Positions 8,653-17,275 of a stretch of 64,000 bases of DNA are shown here, piece after piece. Both the position numbers and the translations under genes were made by a program. The notes under the pieces were generated by a model. The model saw only the letters and a list, made by a program, of their open reading frames with translations, was not told the origin of the DNA and searched no databases. Location: contig NZ_SSDF01000085.1 of the NCBI RefSeq assembly GCF_004794515.1, forward strand, positions 1 through 64,000. The letters are read 5' to 3'. The DNA comes from Microbacterium sp. A20 (GTDB lineage Bacteria > Actinomycetota > Actinomycetes > Actinomycetales > Microbacteriaceae). Position 1 is the stretch's first letter. Each line of letters starts with the position of its first letter.

Positions 8653-9759
8653 TCACGCGTGGACGGCCTTGCCGTCTTTCGTGATCCGGGCCACACCGGG
8701 GTCGCCGAATGCGCCTTCGCCCGGGTCGTCGGCGAGCAGCTCGCGCACGCGCGGGGCGACCTTCTCTCCGAAGAGGCGGATGCTGCGCTCGCGCACGTCC
8801 TTCGGCAGGTGCATGATGTCGTACTTCAGGTCGAACCGGGACAGGTGGTTGCTCCGCACGGCGGCCGCGAGCTTGTGCGCGACGGTCTCGGGGGAGCCGA
8901 CGTACAGCGCGCCGGTGTCGACCTCCTCCTCGTAGCGCTCGAGGGTGGGTGCGTAGAAGCCGCGCTCCTTGCTCATCTGCGTCACGACCGGCTCCCAGTG
9001 CTTCCAGTGCACGTTCTTCGCCTCGTCGTCGGTGTCGGCGATGAGGCCGAGCGAGTGCTGCCCGATCGGCAGCTCCGCCCGCCCGAACTGCTCCAGTGCA
9101 CGCAGGTACAGGCGCGCGTGGCCGGCGAAACGTTCGGGGCGTCCGCCGATGATCGCCATCATCAACGGCAGTCCGTTCTCGGCGGCGCGGATGACGGAGT
9201 CGGGGCTGCCGCCGATCCCGATCCACGCCGGGATGCCGCCCTCCGGCATACGCGGCTGCAGTCGCACGTTCTCGAGAGGGCTGCGGTAGGAGCCGCTCCA
9301 GGTGACGCGCTCCTCGCGCATCAGGCGGAGGAACAGGTCGAGCTTCTCCTCGAAGATCCGCTCGTACTCGGCGATGTCGTATCCGAAGAGCGGGAACGAC
9401 TCGATCGCCGACGCCCGTCCGAGGATGAGCTGAGCACGACCGTTCGAGAGTCCGTCGACGGTCGCGAACTCCTGGTACAGCCGCACCGGGTCCTGCGTCG
9501 AGAGCACCGTGACCGACGAGCCGAGCCCGATCGTCGACGTGGCCTGTGCCGCGGCAGCCAGCAGAACGGGGGTCGCGGAGTCCATGTGCCCCTCGCGGTA
9601 GTGCTCGCCGACGCTGAACACGTCGAGGCCCACCGACTCGGCGAGCTGCGCCTCTTCGACGAGCAGCCGCAGCGTCTCGCCGTCCGACAGGATGCGACCG
9701 CCGTCCGTCGCCACCTCGCCGAAGGAGTTCAGCCCGAACTCGAGTTCCGTCATGTCCAT
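8653..9759 (-). CDS. LLM-class flavin-dependent oxidoreductase
   Basis: A 368-aa luciferase-like monooxygenase with a TIM-barrel fold. Recognisable stretches are [12 protein letters not shown] near the start, [13 protein letters not shown] (about residues 45-57), [22 protein letters not shown] and [12 protein letters not shown]. The substrate cannot be read from sequence, and either FMN or F420 is possible. The ATG at 9759 is preceded by AGAAGG; an ATG six bases further in is an alternative. It is divergent from the MarR gene at 9851, with two identical-core palindromes between them, so that MarR protein probably controls it. Confidence 0.85.
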   Translation of the reverse strand: MDMTELEFGLNSFGEVATDGGRILSDGETLRLLVEEAQLAESVGLDVFSVGEHYREGHMDSATPVLLAAAAQATSTIGLGSSVTVLSTQDPVRLYQEFATVDGLSNGRAQLILGRASAIESFPLFGYDIAEYERIFEEKLDLFLRLMREERVTWSGSYRSPLENVRLQPRMPEGGIPAWIGIGGSPDSVIRAAENGLPLMMAIIGGRPERFAGHARLYLRALEQFGRAELPIGQHSLGLIADTDDEAKNVHWKHWEPVVTQMSKERGFYAPTLERYEEEVDTGALYVGSPETVAHKLAAAVRSNHLSRFDLKYDIMHLPKDVRERSIRLFGEKVAPRVRELLADDPGEGAFGDPGVARITKDGKAVHA

Positions 9760-9793
9760 CACGACCCTTCTCCACGGCACCGGTCCCTCCGGA

Positions 9794-9835
9794 TTGACGT
9801 GTCAACTGCATGCAACCGTAAGATTGACGTATCAA
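9794..9835. promoter_or_regulatory. Twin MarR operators in divergent promoter region
   Basis: Two near-identical 12-bp palindromes, TTGACGTGTCAA (9794-9805) and TTGACGTATCAA (9824-9835), lie exactly 30 bp apart. That is about three helix turns, so both face the same side of the DNA. They sit between the luciferase-like gene (minus) and the MarR gene (plus). Each contains a TTGAC that could also act as a -35 element. The obvious ligand is the adjacent MarR protein. Confidence 0.72.
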
Positions 9836-9850
9836 TTCCCGGAAGGCGCC

Positions 9851-10345
9851 ATGACCGAAGAACGACGTCGCCGCACGCCGACGCCCGAGCAGCTGCGCAT
9901 CTGGCGGGGCTTCGTCGAGACGAGCGAGATCCTCCGCTCCCGTTTGGCCGCGCAATTGCAGAGCGAGTCGTCGCTCTCCTCCGGCGACTACCAGGTGCTG
10001 CTCGCGCTGAGCGAGGCCGACGGACGCAGGGCGCGCTCGTCCGAGCTCGCGGCCCTCATCGACTGGGAGCGCAGTCGGCTGTCACACCACCTCGGGCGGA
10101 TGGAGAAGCGCGGGCTGGTCCGACGCGTCCCGTGCGCCGACGGCGCGCACGGCGTCGACGTTCTTCTCACCGAGACCGGAGCGGATGCCTTCCGGGCGGC
10201 GAACGTGCCGCACCTGCACGCCGTCCGCTCCCTGTTCGTCGACGCGCTCACGCCCGAACAGCTCGCCCAGGTCGACGACATCACCGCCGCGCTGCAGCGG
10301 CACCTCGGGCTCGACCCCATCGGCGACGACGCTTCTCTGGAGTAG
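9851..10345 (+). CDS. MarR family transcriptional regulator
   Basis: A 164-aa winged-helix protein. Its core reads [15 protein letters not shown], then [31 protein letters not shown] (HTH and start of the wing), typical of MarR regulators that respond to small aromatic or oxidising compounds. The ATG at 9851 follows GGAAGG. It is divergently transcribed from the oxidoreductase pair and the twin operators lie between, so auto-repression and control of the pair are likely. Its stop is only 12 bp from the stop of the convergent NIPSNAP gene. Confidence 0.9.
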   Translation: MTEERRRRTPTPEQLRIWRGFVETSEILRSRLAAQLQSESSLSSGDYQVLLALSEADGRRARSSELAALIDWERSRLSHHLGRMEKRGLVRRVPCADGAHGVDVLLTETGADAFRAANVPHLHAVRSLFVDALTPEQLAQVDDITAALQRHLGLDPIGDDASLE

Positions 10346-10357
10346 CCGAGTCGGGAT

Positions 10358-10663
10358 CTACTCGAAGACGGGGCTCAGGAACCGACGCTCGTAGCGGCGG
10401 ATGCACTGCGTCCGGCGGGCGAAGTCGAACGCCTCGACGCACTCCGGATCGGTCTTCGACGCGGTCCGGTAGACCTCGTACTCGGCGAGGGAGGGGAAGG
10501 TGAACAGCGCGAACGCCTCGTCGCTGTCGCCCTCGCTCGGCAGGAAGTAGCCGTGGTGCGTGCCGCCGTGTTTGGCCACGAGACGGATCCAGGTGCGACC
10601 GTACTCGGTGAAGTCGTCGAGCTTGTCGGGGTCGATCTCATAGCGCAGGTGAACGGTGATCAT
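10358..10663 (-). CDS. NIPSNAP family protein
   Basis: A 101-aa single-domain protein of the NIPSNAP ferredoxin-like alpha/beta fold. It starts with a strand (MITVHLRYEIDPDKLDDF), has the family-like WIRLVAKHGG, and continues with FALFTFPSLAEYEVYR. The function of bacterial members is unknown. It begins 12 bp after xylB and is probably the third gene of the xylose operon, an uncommon companion. It runs convergent to and almost touches the MarR gene. Confidence 0.82.
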   Translation of the reverse strand: MITVHLRYEIDPDKLDDFTEYGRTWIRLVAKHGGTHHGYFLPSEGDSDEAFALFTFPSLAEYEVYRTASKTDPECVEAFDFARRTQCIRRYERRFLSPVFE

Positions 10664-10675
10664 GCCCCGATCCTG

Positions 10676-11959
10676 TCAGAGCACCGAGGCCGCCTGACGC
10701 GCCATGCCGACGGCGACATACTCGGCGGGCTCCGGAACCTCGACCGGGAGCCCGAAGACCAGCGGGGCGATCTCGCGCACGGCCTGCGACTGTGCGCCCC
10801 CGCCCACGAGCAGCACACGTTCGAGCGGGATGCCGAGCTCTCGCAGCGCGTCGAGCCCGAAGCGGAGCCCACCGAGCATGCCCTCGACCGCGGCCCTGGC
10901 GAGGTTCTCGCGGGTGGTCGAGGCGAGCGTCATGGCGTTCAGGCTCGCGCTGGCGTCGGGCAGGTTGGGGGAGCGTTCGCCCTCGAAGTACGGGATGAGC
11001 TCGAGTCCGCCCGCGCCGGGCTCCGCGGTCAGCGCCAGCGCGCTCAGTCCATCGTGGTCCACCCCGAGCAGACGGGCGATCACATCGAGCACGCGGGCGG
11101 CGTTGAGCGTGCAGACCAGCGGCAGGTAGCCGCCGTCGGCATCCGCGAATCCCGCGACGATGCCGGTCGGCTCGGCGACCGGGCGGTCGGTCACGGCGAA
11201 GATCGTGCCCGAGGTGCCGATCGAGACGACCACGTCGCCCGTCCGCGCACCGAGGCCCAGTGCGACGGCGGCGTTGTCGCCCGCACCAGGGGCGACGCGT
11301 CGTCCCGCAGCATCCGTCACGGATTCGCGGGGCCCGAGCACTCGGGGCAGCGCCGCGTCATGGCCGAGGGCGGCGATGAGCAGCTCGCGGTCGTACTCGC
11401 CGGTGGTCGGATTCCAGTAGCCGGTGCCCGAGGCATCCGACCGGTCGGTCACCAGCTCGTCGAAGTCGGGACGCTCGGGGCCGAACCCGCGCAGCCGCCA
11501 GGTCAGCCAGTCGTGCGGCAGGGCGACGGCCGCGACACGAGCCGCATTCTCGGGTTCGTGATCGCGCAGCCAGCGCAGCTTCGTGATGGTGAACGAGGCG
11601 ACCGGCACGAGTCCGGTGCGGTCGGCGAGGGCTGCGGCCCCGAACCCGCCGATCAGGTCTTCCGCCGCCTGCGCGGAACGGGTGTCGTTCCACAGCAGGG
11701 CGTCGCGGATGACGCGGCCCTGCACGTCGAGGGCGACCAGACCGTGCTGCTGCCCGCCGATCGCCCAGGCTGCGACGTCGTCGAGGCCTCCGGCTTCCGC
11801 GATCGCTGCCTGAAGCGCGACCCACCACGCCGCGGGATCGACTGAGGTGCCATCCGGATGCGGAGCGCGTCCGGAGCGCACGACGGCACCCGTCTCGGAG
11901 TCGACGACGACGGCCTTGCAGGACTGGGTCGAGGAGTCGACCCCGAGGACGAGTGCCAT
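10676..11959 (-). CDS. xylB: Xylulokinase
   Basis: A 427-aa FGGY carbohydrate kinase that phosphorylates D-xylulose to xylulose 5-phosphate for the pentose phosphate pathway. It starts with the phosphate loop [31 protein letters not shown] and [10 protein letters not shown] follow, then the ATP-site motif [14 protein letters not shown] (about residues 235-250) and the C-terminal [15 protein letters not shown]. Length is somewhat short for the family but complete. It starts 8 bp after the xylA stop and is clearly co-transcribed with it. The ROK repressor at 13282 and the site at 13225 should control it. Confidence 0.93.
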   Translation of the reverse strand: MALVLGVDSSTQSCKAVVVDSETGAVVRSGRAPHPDGTSVDPAAWWVALQAAIAEAGGLDDVAAWAIGGQQHGLVALDVQGRVIRDALLWNDTRSAQAAEDLIGGFGAAALADRTGLVPVASFTITKLRWLRDHEPENAARVAAVALPHDWLTWRLRGFGPERPDFDELVTDRSDASGTGYWNPTTGEYDRELLIAALGHDAALPRVLGPRESVTDAAGRRVAPGAGDNAAVALGLGARTGDVVVSIGTSGTIFAVTDRPVAEPTGIVAGFADADGGYLPLVCTLNAARVLDVIARLLGVDHDGLSALALTAEPGAGGLELIPYFEGERSPNLPDASASLNAMTLASTTRENLARAAVEGMLGGLRFGLDALRELGIPLERVLLVGGGAQSQAVREIAPLVFGLPVEVPEPAEYVAVGMARQAASVL

Positions 11960-11967
11960 CGCCGGAC

Positions 11968-13173
11968 TCAGCGCGCGCCGAGCAGGTGCTCGGTGGCGAG
12001 CTGCTGCAGGCGCACGAAGCCGAAGCCCTTGCCGCCGAGGTACGCGTCCGCGTCGAAGTCCTCGTAGGCGGAGCGGTCGGCGAGGAAGTCGTCGTACGAC
12101 TCGCCCTCGTTCAGCGTCGGGGTGGAGAGCTCGGCGACCTTCGCGGCGGCCAGGGCCTCCTGCACCTCGGGGTCGGCGCGGAAGGCCGCGGCGCGCTCCT
12201 TCAGCAGCAGGTACGTGCGCATGTTGGCCGCGGCGGAAGCCCAGACGCCGGCCTCGTCCTCGGTGCGCGAGGGCTTGTAGTCGAAGTGGCGGGGGCCGTC
12301 GTAGGCGGGAATCGGGGTGGTCCCTGAGCCTGTCGAAGGGCCGCCGTTCTCCAGCAGGTCGACGAGCGAGAACGCGTTGTGCAGGTCGCCGTGGCCGAAC
12401 ACCAGGTCCTGGTCGTACTTGATGCCGCGCTGACCGTTCAGGTCGATGTGGAAGAGCTTGCCGTGGAACAGCGCCTGGGCGATGCCGGCCGTGAAGTTGA
12501 GGCCGGCCATCTGCTCGTGCCCGACCTCGGGGTTCACGCCCACGAGCTCCGGGCGTTCGAGCGAGTCGATGAACGCGATCGCGTGGCCGAGCGTGGGCAG
12601 CAGGATGTCGCCGCGGGGCTCGTTGGGCTTCGGCTCGATCGCGAAGCGGATGTCGTAGCCCTTGTCGGTCACGTAGTCGCCGAGCAGGTTCACGGCCTCG
12701 CGGTAGCGCTCGAGGGCCGCGCGCACGTCCTTGGCGGAGTCGTATTCCGCGCCCTCGCGCCCGCCCCACATCACGAAGGTCTTGGCGCCGAGCTCGGCTC
12801 CGAGGTCGAGCTGGCGGAACACCTTGCGCAGGGCGAAGCGGCGCACCTGGCGGTCGTTCGAGGTGAAGCCGCCGTCCTTGAAGACGGGCGCGCTGAAGAG
12901 GTTGGTGGTGACCATCGGCACGATCAGGCCCGTGTCGGCGAGTGCGCCCTTGAGGCGGTCGATCTGGGTCTGGCGCTCGGCATCCGTCGATCCGAACGCG
13001 AAGAGGTCGTCGTCGTGGAAGGTGAGGCCGTAGGCGCCGAGCTCGGCGAGCTTCTCGACCGCGTGCACGACGTCGAGCGCCGGACGGGTCGGGCCGCCGA
13101 ACGGGTCGGTGCCGTTGTAGCCGACGGTCCAGAGCCCGAAGGAGAACTTGTCGTCGCGGGTGGGGTTGGGCAT
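11968..13173 (-). CDS. xylA: Xylose isomerase with an in-frame repeat insertion
   Basis: A 401-aa TIM-barrel enzyme converting D-xylose to D-xylulose. Visible catalytic and metal sites include H53 and D56 in [12 protein letters not shown]180 in [13 protein letters not shown]216 and H219 in [12 protein letters not shown], the [13 protein letters not shown] segment (about 244-256) and HFDYK (about 296-300). The ATG at 13173 follows GAGGAG. Between LLENGG and [11 protein letters not shown] lies [10 protein letters not shown] (about residues 279-288). It is encoded by a REP-like palindrome (12319-12342) and appears to be extra compared with usual actinobacterial XylA. It should sit in a surface loop, so the enzyme is probably active. 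Confidence 0.93.
   Translation of the reverse strand: MPNPTRDDKFSFGLWTVGYNGTDPFGGPTRPALDVVHAVEKLAELGAYGLTFHDDDLFAFGSTDAERQTQIDRLKGALADTGLIVPMVTTNLFSAPVFKDGGFTSNDRQVRRFALRKVFRQLDLGAELGAKTFVMWGGREGAEYDSAKDVRAALERYREAVNLLGDYVTDKGYDIRFAIEPKPNEPRGDILLPTLGHAIAFIDSLERPELVGVNPEVGHEQMAGLNFTAGIAQALFHGKLFHIDLNGQRGIKYDQDLVFGHGDLHNAFSLVDLLENGGPSTGSGTTPIPAYDGPRHFDYKPSRTEDEAGVWASAAANMRTYLLLKERAAAFRADPEVQEALAAAKVAELSTPTLNEGESYDDFLADRSAYEDFDADAYLGGKGFGFVRLQQLATEHLLGAR
12319..12342. repeat. REP-like palindromic element inside xylA
   Basis: The core is CCCTGAGCCTGTCGAAGGG with matching GG/CC ends. I recognise it from experience as a short repeat scattered, mostly between genes, in Microbacteriaceae and related actinobacteria. 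Here it lies within the xylA reading frame without breaking it and encodes GPSTGSGT. I found no second copy in this window, so its repeat status rests on prior knowledge. Confidence 0.6.
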
Positions 13174-13224
13174 GATCGCTCCTCTGCGAATGCTGCGGGC
13201 GCACGGGATGCACGGACGCAATAA

Positions 13225-13239
13225 GTTGTGCTTCACAAC
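13225..13239. promoter_or_regulatory. Operator for the ROK xylose repressor
   Basis: A perfect inverted repeat GTTGTG-CTT-CACAAC sits in the 108-bp gap between the divergent xylA and ROK genes. It is about 50 bp before the xylA start and 43 bp before the ROK start. The AT-rich flanks (ATAAG and ATAACC) look like promoter DNA. GTTGT/ACAAC half-sites are typical of xylose-responsive ROK repressors. Confidence 0.68.
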
Positions 13240-13269
13240 ATAACCGATGACAGCAGGCATCCGCACCCC

Positions 13270-13281
13270 TAAAGTGGGAAC
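13270..13281 (+). promoter_or_regulatory. -10 box of leaderless ROK gene
   Basis: TAAAGT (13270-13275) lies six bases before the GTG start, and no Shine-Dalgarno sequence fits. This is the usual spacing of a leaderless actinobacterial transcript. Confidence 0.55.
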
Positions 13282-14454
13282 GTGCCCCCTGAATCCGCTG
13301 CCCCGCGCTCCCGCGAAGCGAACCTGGCGTGGATCCTCTCGATCGTCCATCACGAGGGCCCCCGTTCTCGCTCGGCCCTGACCGAGGCGACGGGTCTCAA
13401 CCGCTCGACCATCGCCGCGCTGGTTGCCGAGCTCGTGGGCGCCGGCCTCGTCGATGAGCGGCCGCCGGAATCCTCGGCGCGGGCGGGTCGGCCGTCTCCC
13501 GTGGTCGCACCCTCCGCCGACGTCGTCGCGATCAGCGTGCACCCCGAGGTCGACGCGGTCGAGATCGCCGCCGTCGCCCTCGACCGCAGCATCCGCGTGC
13601 GCGAGCGCATCGTCAACACCGCCACACCGACCACGGCCGATGTCGCCGCCCTCGTCGCCGAGCGTGTCGACAACTGGCGGACGGATGCCCTCGCCGACTG
13701 CGCCGTGATCGGCATCGGCGTCGCGGTGCCGGGGCTCGTGCGCTCGGCCGACGGCGTGGTGCGCAACGCCCCGCACCTCGGCTGGATCGACGAGCCGCTG
13801 GCCGCGATGATCCAGGAGGCGACGAGCATCCGCACCGCCGTCGACAACGACGCGACCCTCGGCGCGCTCGCCGAGCACCTCTTCGGCGCCGGCCGCGGCA
13901 TCGACGAGCTCGTGTACCTCAACGGCGGCGCCTCCGGCATCGGCGGCGGACTTGTGATCCACGGTCTGGCCGCCACCGGCGCGAGCGGCTACGCGGGAGA
14001 GTTCGGGCACAACCGGCCCGGCATCGACGGCGCCGACCGTCGCACCGACGACGGGGTGCTGGAAGACGAGGTGAATCGCCGGCATCTGCTCGACCTCCTC
14101 GGGCTCGACGACGCCGACGACGACGAGCTCGCCGCAGCCCTCGCCGCTGCCGAGGCGCCCGAGGTGCAGGCGGAACTCGTCCGGCAGGCGAAGATCCTCG
14201 GAAGCGCGCTGGCGAACGCGGTCAACGTGCTCAATCCGGCTCTCGTGATCCTCGGGGGCTTCCTGGCGCTGGTCGACGAGGGGGCACACGACCGGCTGGT
14301 CGACGAGGTCTCGCGACTTGCGATGCCCGAGAGCGCCGCCGCTGTCGCGATCCGCGCCGCCGAACTCGGCTCCGATCGGCTGCTCGTCGGTGCGGCCGAG
14401 CTGGCGTTCCGTCCGCTGTGGGGGAGCACCCGGACGTTCGACGCGTCCCGCTGA
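13282..14454 (+). CDS. ROK family transcriptional repressor (XylR-type)
   Basis: A 390-aa protein with an N-terminal winged helix (about residues 10-70, [22 protein letters not shown]) and a ROK sugar-kinase-like domain (about 75-380, with [27 protein letters not shown] and [14 protein letters not shown]). Such proteins repress xyl genes until xylose binds. The Cys-rich zinc motif usual in ROK proteins, after GYAGEFGHN, is absent: the stretch contains no cysteine. The start is a leaderless GTG at 13282. It is divergent from xylAB with the GTTGTG/CACAAC operator between, so xylose control is likely. Confidence 0.88.
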   Translation: MPPESAAPRSREANLAWILSIVHHEGPRSRSALTEATGLNRSTIAALVAELVGAGLVDERPPESSARAGRPSPVVAPSADVVAISVHPEVDAVEIAAVALDRSIRVRERIVNTATPTTADVAALVAERVDNWRTDALADCAVIGIGVAVPGLVRSADGVVRNAPHLGWIDEPLAAMIQEATSIRTAVDNDATLGALAEHLFGAGRGIDELVYLNGGASGIGGGLVIHGLAATGASGYAGEFGHNRPGIDGADRRTDDGVLEDEVNRRHLLDLLGLDDADDDELAAALAAAEAPEVQAELVRQAKILGSALANAVNVLNPALVILGGFLALVDEGAHDRLVDEVSRLAMPESAAAVAIRAAELGSDRLLVGAAELAFRPLWGSTRTFDASR

Positions 14455-14507
14455 GCGCAGGGTCCACCGGCCGGAATACTCCCGGTCCCCCCGATGCGGC
14501 CGGACAC

Positions 14508-14520
14508 TACGCTGAGTCTC
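14508..14520 (+). promoter_or_regulatory. -10 box of leaderless FGE gene
   Basis: TACGCT (14508-14513) is seven bases before the GTG at 14521. It favours this start over the upstream ATG at 14494, which would include the promoter in the coding region. Confidence 0.5.
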
Positions 14521-15432
14521 GTGACGAACTCGCGCGACATGGTCCACATCCCCGGCGGCACGTTCCTGATGGGGTCCGACGACTTCTATCCCGATGAGCG
14601 GCCGGCGCACCAGCGCGAGGTCGCGGCGTTCTTTATCGATCGCTACCAGGTCACCAACGAGCAGTACGCCGAGTTCGTCGACGCGACCGGGTACGTCACG
14701 GTGGCCGAGCGCCCGCTCGATCCTGCGGCCTTCGCGGGTGCCGATCCCGCCGATCTCGTCCCGGGAGCGATGGTGTTCACCCCGACCGCAGGTCCCACGA
14801 ACCTGGGTGACTGGCGCAACTGGTGGCGCTGGCAGCCGGGGGCGTTCTGGCGCCGTCCGTTCGGCCCCGACTCGTCGATCGACGATCGGCTGCAGCATCC
14901 GGTCGTCCACATCGCGTTCGAGGATGCCGTCGCCTACGCCGACTGGGTGGGGATGCGGCTGCCCACCGAGGCCGAACACGAGTACGCGGCGCGCGGGGGA
15001 CTCGAGGGTGCGGCATTCGCCTGGGGTGATGAGGCCTACCCCGACGGGGTCGCGCAGGCGAACTCCTGGCTCGGTCGCTTCCCCTACGACAACCAGGGGG
15101 TGGGCGGCACGGCCCCCGTCGGCTCCTACCCGCCCAACGGCTACGGCCTCTACGACATGATCGCCAACGTCTGGGAGTGGACGACCGACTTCTACACCCC
15201 GCGTCACCTGCGGCTCTCGGACACCCCGGTCGATGCGGGCAAGCGGACGAACCTGCTCGCCGCGGCCAGCGCGCAGGACGGCTTCCCCGACATTCCCCGG
15301 CGCGTCCTCAAGGGCGGGTCGCACCTCTGCTCCCCGGACTACTGCCTGCGATTCCGGCCCGCCGCGCGCTCGCCGCAGGCCGAGGACACCGGGATGTCGC
15401 ACATCGGATTCCGCCTCACCCGCTCCGAGTGA
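14521..15432 (+). CDS. Formylglycine-generating enzyme (sulfatase-modifying factor)
   Basis: A 303-aa SUMF1/FGE-domain protein that oxidises the active-site cysteine of sulfatases to formylglycine, using oxygen and copper. It begins right at the domain ([21 protein letters not shown]). It contains [15 protein letters not shown] and VWEWTTDFY and ends with [20 protein letters not shown]. Both copper-binding catalytic cysteines of true FGEs are present (C270 and C275 in this numbering), so it is more than a SUMF1-fold relative. The next gene, 86 bp on, is a sulfatase with a Cys-type site, so the pair forms an enzyme and its activator. An ATG at 14494 is the alternative start. Confidence 0.9.
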   Translation: MTNSRDMVHIPGGTFLMGSDDFYPDERPAHQREVAAFFIDRYQVTNEQYAEFVDATGYVTVAERPLDPAAFAGADPADLVPGAMVFTPTAGPTNLGDWRNWWRWQPGAFWRRPFGPDSSIDDRLQHPVVHIAFEDAVAYADWVGMRLPTEAEHEYAARGGLEGAAFAWGDEAYPDGVAQANSWLGRFPYDNQGVGGTAPVGSYPPNGYGLYDMIANVWEWTTDFYTPRHLRLSDTPVDAGKRTNLLAAASAQDGFPDIPRRVLKGGSHLCSPDYCLRFRPAARSPQAEDTGMSHIGFRLTRSE

Positions 15433-15518
15433 CCCGCCCCTGGGCCCAGGCCCGGGGGAGTGCTTGGCTACGACCGAGGGCACCCGCCCGTCTCACCGGT
15501 TGAAGCAAGGAGTCACCC

Positions 15519-17018
15519 ATGGCTGAGAAGCCCAACATCCTCATCATCTGGGGCGATGACATCGGCATCAGCAACCTCAGCACGTATTCCGACGGTCTCA
15601 TGGGCTACCGGACGCCGAACATCGACCGGATCGCCGACGAGGGCGTGAAGTTCACCGACTACTACGGCGAGCAGAGCTGCACCGCGGGACGTGCGGCGTT
15701 CATCACCGGGCAGAACCCGTATCGCACGGGCTTGACGAAGGTGGGGATGCCGGGGGCCCCGCTGGGGCTACAGCCGGAGGACCCCACGATCGCGGATGCA
15801 CTCAAGCACCACGGCTACGCGACCGGCCAGTTCGGAAAGAACCACCTCGGCGACCGCGACGAGCACCTGCCGACCGCCCACGGCTTCGACGAGTTCTTCG
15901 GCAACCTCTACCACCTCAACGCGGAGGAGGAGCCGGAGCACCCGGACTACCCGACCGACGAGGAGTACCCCGGGTTCAGCGAGAAGTTCCGTCCGCGCGG
16001 CGTGCTCCACACGTGGGCGAACGGCGACGGCACTCAGCGCATCGAAGACACCGGTCCGCTGACGAAGAAGCGCATGGAGACGGTCGACGAGGAGTTCCGC
16101 GACGCCGCCGCCGACTTCATCCGCACGCAGGCCGCCGACGACACCCCGTTCTTCGTCTGGTTCAACTCCACCCACATGCACTTCCGCACCCACACCAAGG
16201 AAGAGAGCAAGGGGCGCGCGGGGCGCTGGCAGTCGAACTACCACGACACGATGCTCGACCACGATGATGTGGTGGGGAGCCTCCTCGACCTGCTCGACGA
16301 GCTCGGGCTGGCCGAGAACACGATCGTCATGTACTCCACCGACAACGGCCCGCACATGAACAGCTGGCCGGATGCCGGTATGACCCCGTTCCGGAACGAG
16401 AAGAACTCGAACTGGGAGGGGGCGTATCGGGTGCCCGCGATGGTCCGCTGGCCCGGACACATTCCCGCGGGGACGACGCTGAACGGCATGGTGAGCCACA
16501 ACGACTGGTTCGTCACACTGCTCGCGGCGGTCGGAGACGGTGACATTTCCGATCGCCTCAAGTCGGGCACCGAGCTGCACGGCACCGAGTACAGAGTGCA
16601 CCTCGACGGGCACAACCAGCTCGACTACATCACGGGCGCCGTCGAGCACAGTCCGCGTCGACACTTCTTCTACGTCTCGGACGACGGCGACCTCACGGCG
16701 CTGCGCTTCGAGAACTGGAAGCTCGTGTTCCTCGAGCAGCGCGCGGTGGGAACCCTGCTGGTGTGGCAGGAGCCGTACATCGAGCTGCGCTTCCCGAAGC
16801 TGTTCAACCTGCGCACCGATCCGTACGAGCGCGCCGACATCACGTCGAACACCTATTGGGACTGGGTGCTCGACCACGTGTTCCTGTTCGTGCCCGCTCA
16901 GGCTTACGTCGCCAAGATGCTCGGCACGCTCGCCGAGTTCCCGGCTCGGCAGGAGTCGGCGTCCTTCACGATCAATCAGGTGATGAAGAAGCTGGTCTCG
17001 ACCGTCGGCAGCTCCTGA
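15519..17018 (+). CDS. Cys-type sulfatase (arylsulfatase family)
   Basis: A 499-aa alkaline-phosphatase-superfamily sulfatase hydrolysing sulfate esters. The metal site starts at ILIIWGDDIG (D13, D14). The modification motif is C54-T-A-G-R58, matching CxAxR, so C54 should become formylglycine. FGKNHLGD (about 108-115) and STDNGPHMNSW supply further active-site residues. There is no signal peptide or TM segment, so it should be cytoplasmic, which suits import of a sulfated substrate. AAGGAG precedes the ATG. FGE is encoded immediately upstream. The sulfated substrate is not known. Confidence 0.92.
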   Translation: MAEKPNILIIWGDDIGISNLSTYSDGLMGYRTPNIDRIADEGVKFTDYYGEQSCTAGRAAFITGQNPYRTGLTKVGMPGAPLGLQPEDPTIADALKHHGYATGQFGKNHLGDRDEHLPTAHGFDEFFGNLYHLNAEEEPEHPDYPTDEEYPGFSEKFRPRGVLHTWANGDGTQRIEDTGPLTKKRMETVDEEFRDAAADFIRTQAADDTPFFVWFNSTHMHFRTHTKEESKGRAGRWQSNYHDTMLDHDDVVGSLLDLLDELGLAENTIVMYSTDNGPHMNSWPDAGMTPFRNEKNSNWEGAYRVPAMVRWPGHIPAGTTLNGMVSHNDWFVTLLAAVGDGDISDRLKSGTELHGTEYRVHLDGHNQLDYITGAVEHSPRRHFFYVSDDGDLTALRFENWKLVFLEQRAVGTLLVWQEPYIELRFPKLFNLRTDPYERADITSNTYWDWVLDHVFLFVPAQAYVAKMLGTLAEFPARQESASFTINQVMKKLVSTVGSS

Positions 17019-17093
17019 GCACCGCACCGTTTTAGACAGAAGATCCGTCGAAACGGGGTATTTGTCCCGCCGCTATTGGCGGCTCGATGAAAC

Positions 17094-17267
17094 TCAGGAG
17101 AGTCCGTACCGGGCCCGCACCCGATCCACGAGCTCATCCGAGTCGATGATGCCTGCCACGTACGAGTCGGCGTCAGCGCGCGTTTCGGGCGTGACCCCCA
17201 GGCCCTCGATCTCGGCGCTTCGGATCGTGTCTTCAACCCGTCGCGATCGGGTTCGAGCGGTCGTCAT
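17094..17267 (-). CDS. VbhA-like antitoxin domain protein (orphan)
   Basis: A 57-aa protein. The sequence reads VEDTIRSAEIEGLGVTPETR then DADSYVAGIIDSDELVDRVRARYG. That is the pattern of the VbhA antitoxin domain, an inhibition-helix protein that blocks Fic AMP-transferases such as VbhT: an S/N-x-E-x-E-G-like helix, then xxxYVAGxIDxDELVxRVRARYG. The ATG at 17267 lies 8 bp after the LacI gene stop, so it is the second gene of that operon. No Fic toxin (HxFx[DE]GNGRxxR) gene is encoded in this window. It could be an orphan antitoxin acting on a Fic protein elsewhere, or have a new role. Confidence 0.72.
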   Translation of the reverse strand: MTTARTRSRRVEDTIRSAEIEGLGVTPETRADADSYVAGIIDSDELVDRVRARYGLS

Positions 17268-17275
17268 GGCCCTGC

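Noticed and set aside
13174..15483. Upstream extension of the xylA frame (1171 aa in total)
   Set aside because: The extension crosses the xyl operator and lies antisense to the ROK and FGE genes. The ATG at 13173 with GAGGAG starts the conserved XylA sequence.
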